Source of the DNA: CAZADH01 sp964483805
GTDB taxonomy: Bacteria > Muiribacteriota > Ozemobacteria > Ozemobacterales > Ozemobacteraceae
NCBI GenBank assembly: GCA_964483805.1
Contig: CAZADH010000085.1
Span: 1 to 20,870 of the forward strand
DNA: 20,870 bases
Reading direction: 5' to 3'
The notes under the pieces were generated by a model. The model searched no databases. It saw nothing but the letters and a program-made list of their open reading frames with translations, and was not told the DNA's origin. Made by a program: the position numbers and the translations under genes. Each line of letters opens with the position of its first letter. Positions within the stretch are counted from its first letter, which is position 1. This document shows, in pieces, positions 1 to 7,339 of the stretch.

Positions 1-89
1 GGCCGAGATCGACACGCTGCGACGCAGGAGTTGACGCGGATTCGTGCGAGGTCGGCCCGGGTTCTCGGCGCCCGCAGCCGAGCAGAGGG

Positions 90-872
90 TTATCTTGCGG
101 TTGGGTTTTGCCGCTGGCCCACGCGCCAGCGTCCAGGCTCGGTTAACACTGCCTCGGCAGCGACAGTCTGCAGTTGGCGCGCCGTCTCGGTGGGGCGGTC
201 GGCCGTGAACCCCAGGCCGACCGGACTCGTGGCGAACACCGTCGCGTAGAAGACGCAGGCGGCCAGGTAGGTGCCGTCAGGACTCGGATGGCTGCCGTCG
301 TCCTGCCACAGCGCAATGTTGGGGTGCCGGCGACGCACCTGGGCCCAGGCGACGCCCACGGGCGCGAGCGGAACCGTCAGTTCGTCGGCGATGGTGGTGT
401 AGCCGCGCGTGATCTCGGTTTGCATCGTCGTGTAGTCGGGAATCCCATATTGGCCGGCGCCGTCGCGATGGCCCCAGGTCAAAAAGAACAGGGGTGTCGC
501 GCCGCCGGTGCGAATCATGCGGGCGAGTTGCCGGGCGGCCGGAAACATCATCATCGTTCGCGGTTGCTCGAAGGCGGGGGTCTGACTTTGCTCCTGCAAT
601 ACAACGTAATCCCATGTGTTGGTGCCGATCGTCCCGCGGGTGCGTTCGCTCCCGGCGTGGGCCGCCAGGGTCCAGCCGCCGTTGACGAGCATACCGGTTT
701 CGACCGGGTGTCCACCGGCCTCGGCAAGACCCGCGAACATCCTGGGCAGGTCGTTGACATAGACGTAGCTGTTGCCGATGAAGAGAACCCGCACCGGTGC
801 CCGGCTCCCGCAGCCACTGCAGAGGCAGACCAGAACCAGTGCTCCCCAAGACAGCAATACACGAAGTGTCAC
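90..872 (-). CDS. SGNH/GDSL-family hydrolase, probable lipoprotein
   Basis: 260 residues. The N-terminus is a hydrophobic signal (residues 4-20) ending in C-S-G-C, so Cys21 is a plausible lipidation site, although the lipobox lacks the usual Leu at -3. Mature-protein motifs fit the SGNH hydrolase fold: IGNS with candidate nucleophile Ser35, the VVLQEQS strand near 90, and a C-terminal DGSHPSPDG with candidate Asp192 and His195. Family members hydrolyse esters, often acetyl groups on carbohydrates; the substrate here is unknown. It would act in the periplasm or on the outer membrane. Translation appears to start at GTG (870-872); there is no convincing Shine-Dalgarno. It is divergent from the M42 peptidase gene, with a 280-bp gap. 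The family call is firm, the enzymatic specificity is not. Confidence 0.82.
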   Translation of the reverse strand: MTLRVLLSWGALVLVCLCSGCGSRAPVRVLFIGNSYVYVNDLPRMFAGLAEAGGHPVETGMLVNGGWTLAAHAGSERTRGTIGTNTWDYVVLQEQSQTPAFEQPRTMMMFPAARQLARMIRTGGATPLFFLTWGHRDGAGQYGIPDYTTMQTEITRGYTTIADELTVPLAPVGVAWAQVRRRHPNIALWQDDGSHPSPDGTYLAACVFYATVFATSPVGLGFTADRPTETARQLQTVAAEAVLTEPGRWRVGQRQNPTAR

Positions 873-1152
873 GATGAGATTCCCGGGCCGATGTTCGGTG
901 CCAGCATCACGAGTGGCCTCCTGCGGGGAAATTGGTCGAACGGCAGGAAAGAGTATGCCTCAGGCAGGCACCCATGGCAACGATGGCAATGATGATGGCC
1001 CGCGCCGCCCTTTTCGTATACAATCGCAGATGTCGGGAGTTGTGGTCGGGCGTCGCCGAACGTCGACCGATCCCGCAAGAAATGATGGTAATTACATACA
1101 AAATATGGCAGTCCTGTCGCAGGCTGCACCAACATCAAGGAGACCACAGATC
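873..1152. other. Divergent intergenic region between SGNH hydrolase and M42 peptidase
   Basis: This 280-bp spacer separates two divergently transcribed genes and should hold promoters for both. I see no strong sigma70 promoter. A TATACAAT-like stretch lies near 1018-1025 but lacks a good -35 partner. The AT-rich stretch 1090-1106 contains a variant (TTTGTATG, minus strand) of the recurrent TTGTAT word described in the findings. A good ribosome binding site, AAGGAG, lies at 1137-1142 for the downstream gene. Confidence 0.5.
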
Positions 1153-2247
1153 ATGGCGAAAACCCGCAAGAACAACGATTCTCTCGAACTGCTGCGCGAA
1201 TTGACCATGGCTCCGGGCGCACCGGGGTTCGAGCATCCGGTGGCGAAGATCGTCGGGCGGCACTTCAAGCCGTTCGGGCCGATCAGCCACGACAATCTGG
1301 GCAGCATCATGGTCGAGAAGGTCGGCGCCGCCCGGGGCCCGCGCATCATGCTGGCCGGGCACATGGACGAAGTGGCGTTCATGGTCAAGGGCATCACGCC
1401 GGCTGGGCTGGTCAAGATGGTGGCTTTGGGCGGCTGGTGGTCGCACGTGTTGCCGACGCAGCGTGTGGTGATCAAGGCCGACAAGGGCGATGTGCATGGC
1501 GTCATCGGCGCGAATCCGCCGCACCACCTGGGTGCCGCCGAGCGCGAGAAGCTGATGCAGCTCAAAGACATGGTGATCGACGTCGGCGCACGGGACGCGG
1601 CGGCCGCCCGCGCGATGGGCATCCGCGAGGGGCAGGCGATCCTGCCGCGCGTCGAGTTCGAGACGATGACCGACCCTGATGTAATATNNNNNNNNNNAAT
1701 ATGTTGTAAAGCATTTGACGACCGCGCCGGCGTGGCCATGATGATCGCCGCCATGCAAAGGCTCGGGAAGCACCCCAACCGCGTGCTCGCCTGCGGCACG
1801 ACGCAAGAAGAGGTGGGGATCCGCGGCGCGCGCACGGCGGTCGCCATGGCGAAACCCGATGTCGCGATCGTGCTCGAGGCGCCGCCCGCCGACGACCTGC
1901 CTGGCTGCGCCGAGTTCCCGCAGTGCGTGATGGGCAAGGGGCCGCAGTTGCGCGCCTTCGATCCGACCATGGTCACCAATCCGCGCTTGTTCGAGTTTTT
2001 CCGGCAACGCGCGCTGATCAAGAAGGTGCCGCACCAGGTGGCGGTGCGCGATTCGGGCGGCACCGATGCCGGCCAGATCCACCTGTTCAATCTCGGGGTG
2101 CCGACGCTGGTCGTCGGGGTGCCCGTTCGTTATGCCCACAGCCACCTGGGCTTGATGCGCCTGTCTGATTTCGAGGCGTGCGTGCAGCTCGTGGTCGATG
2201 TCATCGAGCATCTCGATGAGGCCACGGTGCGCGGTTTCACCGCCTGA
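1153..2247 (+). CDS. M42 family metallo-aminopeptidase (deblocking/TET-type), interrupted by a 10-N gap
   Basis: About 364 residues. M42 enzymes are di-metal, typically cobalt or zinc, cytoplasmic aminopeptidases forming large TET assemblies that finish peptide degradation. Visible signatures in order: LAGHMDEVAF (His/Asp metal site), KAFDDRAG (bridging Asp), TTQEEVGIRGA (catalytic Glu pair), VLEAPPADDLPG (metal-ligand loop, Glu variant), GGTDAG and RYAHSHLG near the C-terminus (last His ligand). The ATG at 1153 is chosen because AAGGAG lies at 1137-1142 and family homology starts there; upstream in-frame codons are not protein-like. The gap at 1688-1697 falls just before KAFDDR and keeps the reading frame, so the gene is probably intact and the gap is an assembly feature. 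The next gene has its own promoter, so this one is probably monocistronic. Confidence 0.9.
   Translation: MAKTRKNNDSLELLRELTMAPGAPGFEHPVAKIVGRHFKPFGPISHDNLGSIMVEKVGAARGPRIMLAGHMDEVAFMVKGITPAGLVKMVALGGWWSHVLPTQRVVIKADKGDVHGVIGANPPHHLGAAEREKLMQLKDMVIDVGARDAAAARAMGIREGQAILPRVEFETMTDPDVIXXXXICCKAFDDRAGVAMMIAAMQRLGKHPNRVLACGTTQEEVGIRGARTAVAMAKPDVAIVLEAPPADDLPGCAEFPQCVMGKGPQLRAFDPTMVTNPRLFEFFRQRALIKKVPHQVAVRDSGGTDAGQIHLFNLGVPTLVVGVPVRYAHSHLGLMRLSDFEACVQLVVDVIEHLDEATVRGFTA
1688..1697. other. Assembly gap (10 Ns) inside the M42 peptidase gene
   Basis: Exactly ten Ns, a conventional scaffold-gap filler. The flanks (GTAATAT before, AATATGTTGTAAAGC after) are markedly AT-rich compared with the GC-rich gene around them. 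The four undetermined codons lie immediately upstream of the KAFDDR metal-binding motif. Confidence 0.95.
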
Positions 2248-2260
2248 CCGCGGACTTTGC

Positions 2261-2369
2261 GCCCACTACCCCCGTCGTGGGCGGGCGGGTCGTTTGCACT
2301 GTCCCAAACTTCGTTTGGGACCGCCGTCCGTGGCGGCAAACGCCCACTGCGCCCGTCGTGGGCGGGCGG
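2261..2369. repeat. Nested inverted-repeat element bounded by 28-bp direct repeats
   Basis: Two near-identical 28-bp units at 2261-2288 and 2342-2369 (26 of 28 identical) are direct repeats 81 bp apart. Each contains its own GCCCAC/GTGGGC inverted repeat. Between them CGTTTGC (2291-2297) pairs with GCAAACG (2336-2342) and encloses two hairpins: GTCCCAAAC/GTTTGGGAC (2301-2309 with 2313-2321, 3-nt loop) and CCGCC/GGCGG (2321-2325 with 2332-2336). A three-way-junction fold is therefore possible in DNA or RNA. It sits just after the M42 stop codon and may also act as an mRNA 3' structure. It resembles REP/BIME-type intergenic repeats; no transposase is present. Confidence 0.75.
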
Positions 2370-2392
2370 TTGGCGATCTGCCCGGGTCGTGC

Positions 2393-2421
2393 TTGTCGGC
2401 GGGCGGGCCTTCCCATATACT
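2393..2421 (+). promoter_or_regulatory. Predicted sigma70-type promoter of the Spo0M-like gene
   Basis: TTGTCG (2393-2398, 4 of 6 to consensus) and TATACT (2416-2421, 5 of 6) are separated by exactly 17 bp. Transcription would start near 2428, leaving a leader of about 70 nt before the ATG at 2500. The downstream gene also has its own terminator. Confidence 0.5.
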
Positions 2422-2499
2422 GGCCTGGTGGGGTCACTTTCGTGGGCATGTGGGGGTCGCTGAAACGACCGATTCAACGTTGCGACGAGGAGGAACAGC

Positions 2500-2979
2500 A
2501 TGGGTTTCATGGATGCGATCAAGTCGGCGGTCAACTATGTGACGGGTGGGGCGGCGAAAATCGAGGTGCAGGTGGGGTCGCGGACCGCTGATGGTGGGTT
2601 CCCGGTGCACATCGAGGCGGTTGCTCCCGATGCCGACCTGAAGATGCAGAAAGTGTATGTCAAGGTCGAGGGGCACGAGACGATTCGTTTCAAAGATCGG
2701 CCGCACCAGAATCAGCCAGGCCAGCCGGCGACCTCAATGGCGACCAACCAACATGAACATACCGAGACGGCGACCACGTTCGAGCTGATCATCGATGTGG
2801 CGCCGGGCACGACGATGGCCAAAGGCCAGAAGTATCAATGGGACACGGTCATGCGCCTGCCGGCCGATGCCCAGCCGACCTACAACGGCAAGAACGCTAC
2901 GCACGAGTGGCGGGTGTATGCGGCGCTCGATGCCGCCGGCACCGATCCGTCGTCGTCATGGGTGGTGTTCAGGGTCTGA
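2500..2979 (+). CDS. Spo0M-like / arrestin-fold protein
   Basis: 159 residues, cytoplasmic (no signal peptide or membrane segment). The N-terminus GFMDAIKSAVNYVTGGAAKIEVQV and the C-terminal pattern PTYNG...HEWRVYAALDAAGTDPSSSWVVF match the beta-sandwich repeats of the Spo0M sporulation-control family, which share an arrestin-like fold. The middle carries alternating beta-strand patterns such as FELIIDVAPGTTMAKGQKYQWDT. At 159 residues it is shorter than Spo0M proteins of roughly 250, suggesting one main beta-sandwich. Its role outside Bacillus is not established, and nothing else in the window suggests sporulation. A strong Shine-Dalgarno (GAGGAGGA, 2487-2494) fixes the start. It is monocistronic, with a promoter at 2393-2421 and a terminator at 3004-3032. 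Family assignment is likely; function is unknown. Confidence 0.72.
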   Translation: MGFMDAIKSAVNYVTGGAAKIEVQVGSRTADGGFPVHIEAVAPDADLKMQKVYVKVEGHETIRFKDRPHQNQPGQPATSMATNQHEHTETATTFELIIDVAPGTTMAKGQKYQWDTVMRLPADAQPTYNGKNATHEWRVYAALDAAGTDPSSSWVVFRV

Positions 2980-3003
2980 TTTCAACCGGTTTCTGCGCAG
3001 TCG

Positions 3004-3032
3004 ACTCCCTGTCTTTGCGGCAGGGAGTTTTT
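3004..3032 (+). terminator. Rho-independent terminator after the Spo0M-like gene
   Basis: Perfect 8-bp stem ACTCCCTG (3004-3011) / CAGGGAGT (3021-3028), 9-nt loop, then a five-T run (3028-3032). It starts 24 nt after the stop codon. Confidence 0.85.
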
Positions 3033-3145
3033 CGTTGTCGGCCCGTTTCTTGGCGGACATGGTGTGCAACCGCCCACCCGCATGTCGTGTGTAGATCGCA
3101 TGAATGTGTGGCTGTGGGCGAGTTTCGCGCGGTGCACGGCTGTTG

Positions 3146-3175
3146 TTGAACTGGCGGCGTCGCAACCTGTATCAT
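3146..3175 (+). promoter_or_regulatory. Predicted promoter of the TPR-pilB-pilC operon, possibly giving a leaderless mRNA
   Basis: TTGAAC (3146-3151) and TATCAT (3170-3175) are separated by 18 bp. Transcription would start about 7 nt downstream, which is the A of the ATG at 3182. No Shine-Dalgarno is visible ahead of that ATG, consistent with leaderless initiation. This is prediction from sequence only. Confidence 0.4.
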
Positions 3176-3181
3176 GGGCGC

Positions 3182-3952
3182 ATGCCCACTCAAGAACATT
3201 CGTATTTCAGTCGTGAACTGCTCGACGAAGTGATTGCGCGTTGCGCTGACCTGCTCAACGCGCGCCCGCAGGATCCGCAGCTCATGCGTGATATGGGTCT
3301 GGCCGAGATGCAGCGTGGCAACTTCGATGCGGCCCTGGGCGTGTTTCAGCGCATGCTTGCCCTCGCGCCGTCCGACACGGCGGCCATGATCAATGCCGGG
3401 CGCTGCCATCTGGCCATGGGTCAGGGCGAAGATGCCGAACGGGCATTCAACGAGGCGATGCGGCAGAAGCCCGACTGGCCCGATGTCTACTACTGGCTGG
3501 CGCGGGTGTATTTCGCGACCGGGCGGTATCCTGACGCGCGCACCAATCTGCAAATGGCAGTGACCAAGAATCCGAAATACCGCGATGCGCACTTTCTGTT
3601 GGGCGAGGTTCACGAGAAATCGGGCGCGTTGCCCAACGCCGTCGCATGCTACAAGAAGGTCATCGAGCTGCTCGAACCCGAAGACCGCGCGCCGTTCCCC
3701 TACGAGATGAAATACTTCTTCGACGACCCGATCCTGCTCGAAGAGATCATCCGGCAGTTGACCGGCTTTCTTGCGCAGAACCCCGAGGGTTACGCCGACC
3801 TGCACTTCAAGCTGGGCATGGCTTATCGCCACAAGGGCATGCGCGAGGAGTCGCTGGCCGAGTTTGCCAAGGCGATCCGCATCAACCCGCAGTATCACCT
3901 GGCGCGGCATTATTACTGGCACTGGGATCAAGAACCGGCGGCCAAGAAATGA
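3182..3952 (+). CDS. TPR-repeat protein, first gene of the pilus motor operon
   Basis: 256 residues with at least five tetratricopeptide repeats, at about residues 32-65, 66-99, 100-133, 135-168 and 205-238, each showing the W/L-G-Y-A-F-P helix-pair pattern (for example GNFDAALGVFQRMLALAPSD). There is no signal peptide, lipobox or membrane segment, so it is probably a cytoplasmic scaffold. That argues against the outer-membrane pilotin PilF, which is a lipoprotein of TPRs. The ATG at 3182 is preferred because upstream codons are not repeat-like and a -10 element ends 7 nt before it. Its TGA overlaps the ATG of the ATPase gene (ATGA, 3949-3952), implying translational coupling and a role linked to the pilus/secretion motor. 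The exact partner is unknown. Confidence 0.85.
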   Translation: MPTQEHSYFSRELLDEVIARCADLLNARPQDPQLMRDMGLAEMQRGNFDAALGVFQRMLALAPSDTAAMINAGRCHLAMGQGEDAERAFNEAMRQKPDWPDVYYWLARVYFATGRYPDARTNLQMAVTKNPKYRDAHFLLGEVHEKSGALPNAVACYKKVIELLEPEDRAPFPYEMKYFFDDPILLEEIIRQLTGFLAQNPEGYADLHFKLGMAYRHKGMREESLAEFAKAIRINPQYHLARHYYWHWDQEPAAKK

Positions 3953-5649
3953 TCCGCAAGCGTCTCGGTGACGCCCTCGTCGACGCCGGTCTTCTGACCA
4001 AAGAGCAGATCGGCCAGGCCCTCGAAAAACAGAAAGAACTCGGCATGCGCCTGGGCAAGGTGCTGGTCGAGTTGAAATTCTGTACCGACGTGCAGATCGC
4101 CGAATCGCTGGCCAAGCAGCTCCAGGTGCCGTATGTCGATTTCGACAAGGTGCAGATTCCGCCGCAGATCCTGAAGTTCATTCCCGAGACGATCGTGCGG
4201 CGCCACTGCCTGTTGCCGATTGCGCAGGAAGGCAAGCAACTGACGGTGGCGATGGCCGATCCGCTCGATGCCTTCATCATCGATGAAATCCAGTATCAAA
4301 CGAATCTCGAGGTGGTCGAGGCAATTGCGCCCGAATCGATGCTCCTGTCGATGATCAAGAAGTTCTACGGCGCCGAAGAGATCAGCCAGACCATCAAGTC
4401 GCTGGCGCAAGAGAAGAAGCCGACGATCGACAATCTCGCCAGTGGCCAATTGACCTTCGATCTGACCACGATGGACGAGGCGGCGAGCGTCAACTTCGTC
4501 AGTCACATCATTCGTCAGGCCATTCAGGACCGCGCTTCCGACGTGCATCTCGAACCCGAGGAAGACGGCCTGCGCATCCGCTATCGTATGGACGGTGTAT
4601 TGTCAGAGATCGTCCGCGTGCCCAAGGTCAACCAGGCCGAGATCGTTTCGCGCGTGAAGATCATGGCCGACATGGACATCTCCGAAAAACGCCTGCCGCA
4701 AGACGGATCGATTCGTGCCAAGTTGACCGACAAGAACGTCGATCTGCGCGTGAGCACGCTGCCGTGCATCTGGGGCGAAAAGATCGTCATCCGCGTGCTC
4801 GACAAGAGCGCGCTGACGCTATCGCTCAAAGACGTCGGGTTCGACGACGAGTTGCTCAAGCGCTTCGAGAACGCGGTGCGCCAACCCAACGGCATCATTC
4901 TGCTCAATGGGCCGACCGGCAGTGGCAAGACCTCGACGCTCTATGCGGCGATCAACTTCATCATCTCGCCGCGGGTCAACATCAGCACCGTCGAAGATCC
5001 GGTCGAAATGCAGATCCGCGGGGTCAACCAGGTGCATGTGCGCAGCGACATCGGCCTGACCTTTGCCCGCACGTTGCGCTCGCTGATGCGGCAAGATCCG
5101 AATGTCATCATGATCGGTGAGATCCGCGATAGCGAGACGGCGCAGATTGCCGTCGAGGCGGCAATGACCGGTCACCTGGTGTTGTCGACCTTACATACAA
5201 ATGATGCACCGTCGACCGTCGGTCGTCTCATCGACCTCGAGGTCGAGCCGTATCTGATTGCCTCGACGCTGTTGGCGGCCGTGGCGCAGCGGCTGGTGCG
5301 GCGGGTCTGCTCGATCTGCCGGCAACCGACCACGATCACCGAGGTGCAACGGCAGGATCTGCAACTGAAGCAGATGGGTTTCGCCGACGATCTGGGGTTC
5401 TTTCATGGCCGCGGTTGCGTGAGTTGCCACAACACCGGCTACAAGGGGCGCACGGCGGTGCACGAGTTGATGACGCAGAACGATGAGATTGCGCGCATGA
5501 TCCTGGCCAAGGCGGCGGCGGGCGAGATCCGCGCGGCGGCGATCAAGGGCGGCATGCGGGTGTTGCGCGCCAGCGCCATCCTCAAGGCGTCGAAGGGAAT
5601 CACCTCGGTCGATGAAGTGTTGCGCGTGACCAAGAGCGAGGAGATCTGA
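3949..5649 (+). CDS. PilB/GspE-family assembly ATPase
   Basis: 566 residues, the usual length for PilB/GspE. Residues 1-160 form the MshEN/T2SSE N-terminal region (RLGDALVDAGLLTKEQI, PYVDF). The central ATPase core has Walker A GPTGSGKT (321-328, Lys327), the Asp box around LSTLHTNDAPS, and Walker B NVIMIGEIRD (385-394, Glu391). A tetracysteine zinc site is intact: Cys454-x2-Cys457 and Cys490-x2-Cys493, as in extension ATPases and not the retraction ATPase PilT. It hydrolyses ATP in the cytoplasm to drive pilin polymerisation through the PilC/GspF platform encoded next. The start overlaps the TPR stop by 4 nt. With minor-pilin genes nearby, PilB-type use is favoured over a type II secretion role, but sequence alone does not settle this. 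Confidence 0.95.
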   Translation: MIRKRLGDALVDAGLLTKEQIGQALEKQKELGMRLGKVLVELKFCTDVQIAESLAKQLQVPYVDFDKVQIPPQILKFIPETIVRRHCLLPIAQEGKQLTVAMADPLDAFIIDEIQYQTNLEVVEAIAPESMLLSMIKKFYGAEEISQTIKSLAQEKKPTIDNLASGQLTFDLTTMDEAASVNFVSHIIRQAIQDRASDVHLEPEEDGLRIRYRMDGVLSEIVRVPKVNQAEIVSRVKIMADMDISEKRLPQDGSIRAKLTDKNVDLRVSTLPCIWGEKIVIRVLDKSALTLSLKDVGFDDELLKRFENAVRQPNGIILLNGPTGSGKTSTLYAAINFIISPRVNISTVEDPVEMQIRGVNQVHVRSDIGLTFARTLRSLMRQDPNVIMIGEIRDSETAQIAVEAAMTGHLVLSTLHTNDAPSTVGRLIDLEVEPYLIASTLLAAVAQRLVRRVCSICRQPTTITEVQRQDLQLKQMGFADDLGFFHGRGCVSCHNTGYKGRTAVHELMTQNDEIARMILAKAAAGEIRAAAIKGGMRVLRASAILKASKGITSVDEVLRVTKSEEI

Positions 5650-5651
5650 CC

Positions 5652-6857
5652 GTGCCGTGGTTCGCCTATCGAGGCATCAATACCGCCGGTGAAGTGGTGA
5701 CCGGCAAGGAATACGGCAAAGACAGCGACGAGATCAGCGCCCGCCTGGTCGACAACGGCATGGTCGTGCTCGAGATCAAGGTGTCGAGCGGGTTCAATAT
5801 CGACCTGTCGCAATACACCTGGATCAGCAACTACGAACTGAAGATCTTCTTTCTCAATCTGGCGACGCTGATCGGGGCCGGCTGTTCGTTGCATGCCAGC
5901 ATCGCCTCGTTGGCCGATCAGACCGAGAATCAGCGCCTGGCCAATATCCTGCACGAGGTCGACAAAGACATCGTTGCCGGCAAGACCTTTACCGAGTCCC
6001 TGGCCAAGCACCCATCGGTGTTCTCGGGGTTGTTCATCAACCTGATTCGCGCGGGTGAAGAGGGCGGCATGCTCGAGGAGGTCATCCGGCGCTACGCGCT
6101 CTACACCGAAAAGCAAGAGGCGACCCGGCGCAAGGTCATGGGGGCATTGATCCTGCCCTCGCTGCTGATGACGGCGGCCCTGGGTGTTACTCTTGTATTG
6201 ATAACGTATGTATTTCCCACGTTCATGCAATTGTTCAAGGGCAAGGAACACATGCTGCCCGGCCCGACCCAGTTCGTCATGGCGATTTCCGACTTTTTCC
6301 GCGACCACTACATCCTCATTCCGACCTCGACGTTGGTGTTTATCGTAGGTCTCTGGGTGGTCGGCAAGACGCCGATGGGTAATCGATTGTATTGCTGGTT
6401 GCAACTGCGTCTGCCGGTGCTGGGCAATCTGTCGCGCAAGGTCTTCGTGGCCCGGATGGCGCAGACGCTGGCGTCGCTCCTCAAGAGTGGCGTGCCGGCG
6501 TTGCGGGCGATCAAGATCACGCAGGAAGTCGTTCCCAATGTCTACGTGCGTGAGGCCATCGAAGAGATGCTCGACAACGTGCGCAAGGGTGGCAACTACG
6601 CCGACCCGATGTCGCACCACCCCCGGCTGTTTCCCAGGATGGTCACGCTGATGGTGCAGGTCGGCGAGCAGACCGGCGAACTCGACAAGATGTTTCAGAA
6701 GGTCGGCGACTACTACGACACCGAGGTCGACGAGGCAATTGCGGTCATGATCAACATGATCGAGCCGGCGATCACCGTGGTGCTCGGCGGCGTGGTTCTG
6801 ATCATCGCGCTGTCGATGTTCCTGCCACTGTTCGACATGACCAAGGCGATGCGCTGA
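5652..6857 (+). CDS. PilC/GspF-family inner-membrane platform protein
   Basis: 401 residues, the family's standard length. Two T2SSF domains (about 62-190 and 265-390) and three hydrophobic segments (about 165-191, 219-238 and 373-395) match the PilC/GspF topology. Recognisable motifs are LIGAGCSLHASIASLAD, GGMLEEVIRRYALY, LLKSGVPALRAI and GEQTGELDKMFQKVGDYYD. It anchors the assembly ATPase to the membrane and transmits its motion to the pilin polymer. Translation starts at GTG (5652), 2 nt after the ATPase stop. The second half of the first transmembrane segment (6191-6217) uses unusually AT-ending codons (CTT GTA TTG ATA, TAT GTA TTT) in an otherwise GC-ending gene. Two copies of the TTGTATTG octamer fall in this gene. 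Confidence 0.95.
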   Translation: MPWFAYRGINTAGEVVTGKEYGKDSDEISARLVDNGMVVLEIKVSSGFNIDLSQYTWISNYELKIFFLNLATLIGAGCSLHASIASLADQTENQRLANILHEVDKDIVAGKTFTESLAKHPSVFSGLFINLIRAGEEGGMLEEVIRRYALYTEKQEATRRKVMGALILPSLLMTAALGVTLVLITYVFPTFMQLFKGKEHMLPGPTQFVMAISDFFRDHYILIPTSTLVFIVGLWVVGKTPMGNRLYCWLQLRLPVLGNLSRKVFVARMAQTLASLLKSGVPALRAIKITQEVVPNVYVREAIEEMLDNVRKGGNYADPMSHHPRLFPRMVTLMVQVGEQTGELDKMFQKVGDYYDTEVDEAIAVMINMIEPAITVVLGGVVLIIALSMFLPLFDMTKAMR

Positions 6858-6861
6858 GACC

Positions 6862-7311
6862 ATGAAGAGAAAGCTCGACGAACTCGACGAACTCATCGAT
6901 CGGCTCCATAAGATCGAGCGGTTGTTCGAAGGCACCAATCACGACGGCGAGCGTGAAGCCGCACGTCTGGCCATGGAACGCGTGAAAGCAGCGATTGCCG
7001 AAAAGGCGCGTGATCTGCCGAAAACGCCGCCGCCACCCCCGCCGTTGCCGCCCGAGACACAGTTTTCCTTCAGCAATCGCTGGTCGCGGCGCATGTTTTT
7101 GTATTTACTGAAGAAATACGGCATCGAAGGGTATCGCTACCCACGGCAACGCCACAACACCGTCGTGGCGCGGATTCCGGTCGATCTGCGCGACCGTGTG
7201 ATCTGGCCGCTGTACCAACGGCTCGACCAGGAACTGCAGCGCTATCTCGAGGCCACCGCCGATGAGGTCATGCGCCGGGCGTTCGGGCCCGAGGTCGAAG
7301 CCGAGCTCTGA
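6862..7311 (+). CDS. Small unknown protein, last gene of the pilus motor operon
   Basis: 149 residues, no signal or membrane segment. The N-terminal 50 residues look helical and charged (LDELDELIDRLHKIERLFEG, then GEREAARLAMERVKAAI), faintly resembling the DUF2786-type EAA helix. A linker with a run of six prolines follows (about residues 56-64). The C-terminal part has RWSRRMFLYLLKKYGIEGYRYPRQRH and ends helical. I do not recognise a function. It starts 4 nt after the pilC stop, so it is almost certainly cotranscribed, but that alone does not prove a role in the pilus. The gene ends at the convergent junction with the downstream minus-strand gene. Confidence 0.75.
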   Translation: MKRKLDELDELIDRLHKIERLFEGTNHDGEREAARLAMERVKAAIAEKARDLPKTPPPPPPLPPETQFSFSNRWSRRMFLYLLKKYGIEGYRYPRQRHNTVVARIPVDLRDRVIWPLYQRLDQELQRYLEATADEVMRRAFGPEVEAEL

Positions 7312-7322
7312 ACCCGGCCTCC

Positions 7323-7338
7323 GGTTTCACGCGAAACC
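7323..7338. repeat. 16-bp imperfect palindrome between convergent genes, parS-like
   Basis: GGTTTCACGCGAAACC occupies most of the 28-bp gap between two convergent stop codons. It matches the Bacillus-type parS consensus TGTTTCACGTGAAACA at 13 of 16 positions; mismatches are the two ends and one central base. As RNA it makes only a 6-bp stem with a 4-nt loop and no T run, a weak terminator at best. Confidence 0.35.
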
Positions 7339-7339
7339 C

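Noticed and set aside
174..992. Long plus-strand reading frame opposite the SGNH hydrolase
   Set aside because: Antisense shadow in GC-rich DNA; low-complexity Arg/Gly/Ala translation, while the minus strand carries clear SGNH motifs.
2261..2369. CRISPR array from two 28-bp repeats
   Set aside because: Only two units, the intervening 53 bp is itself self-complementary, and there are no cas genes nearby.
2280..2560. Short plus-strand frames before the Spo0M-like gene
   Set aside because: They translate the repeat element and promoter region; composition is not protein-like and the real start has a strong ribosome binding site at 2487-2494.
3949..6857. Type II secretion system gspE/gspF
   Set aside because: Not excluded, but no gspC, gspD, gspG, gspL or gspM is present, and FimT/PilV/PilW-type genes nearby favour a type IV pilus; hence the PilB/GspE and PilC/GspF naming.
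5439..6938. 499-codon minus-strand reading frame opposite pilC
   Set aside because: Antisense shadow with Gln/His/Asp-rich translation; pilC on the plus strand is unequivocal.
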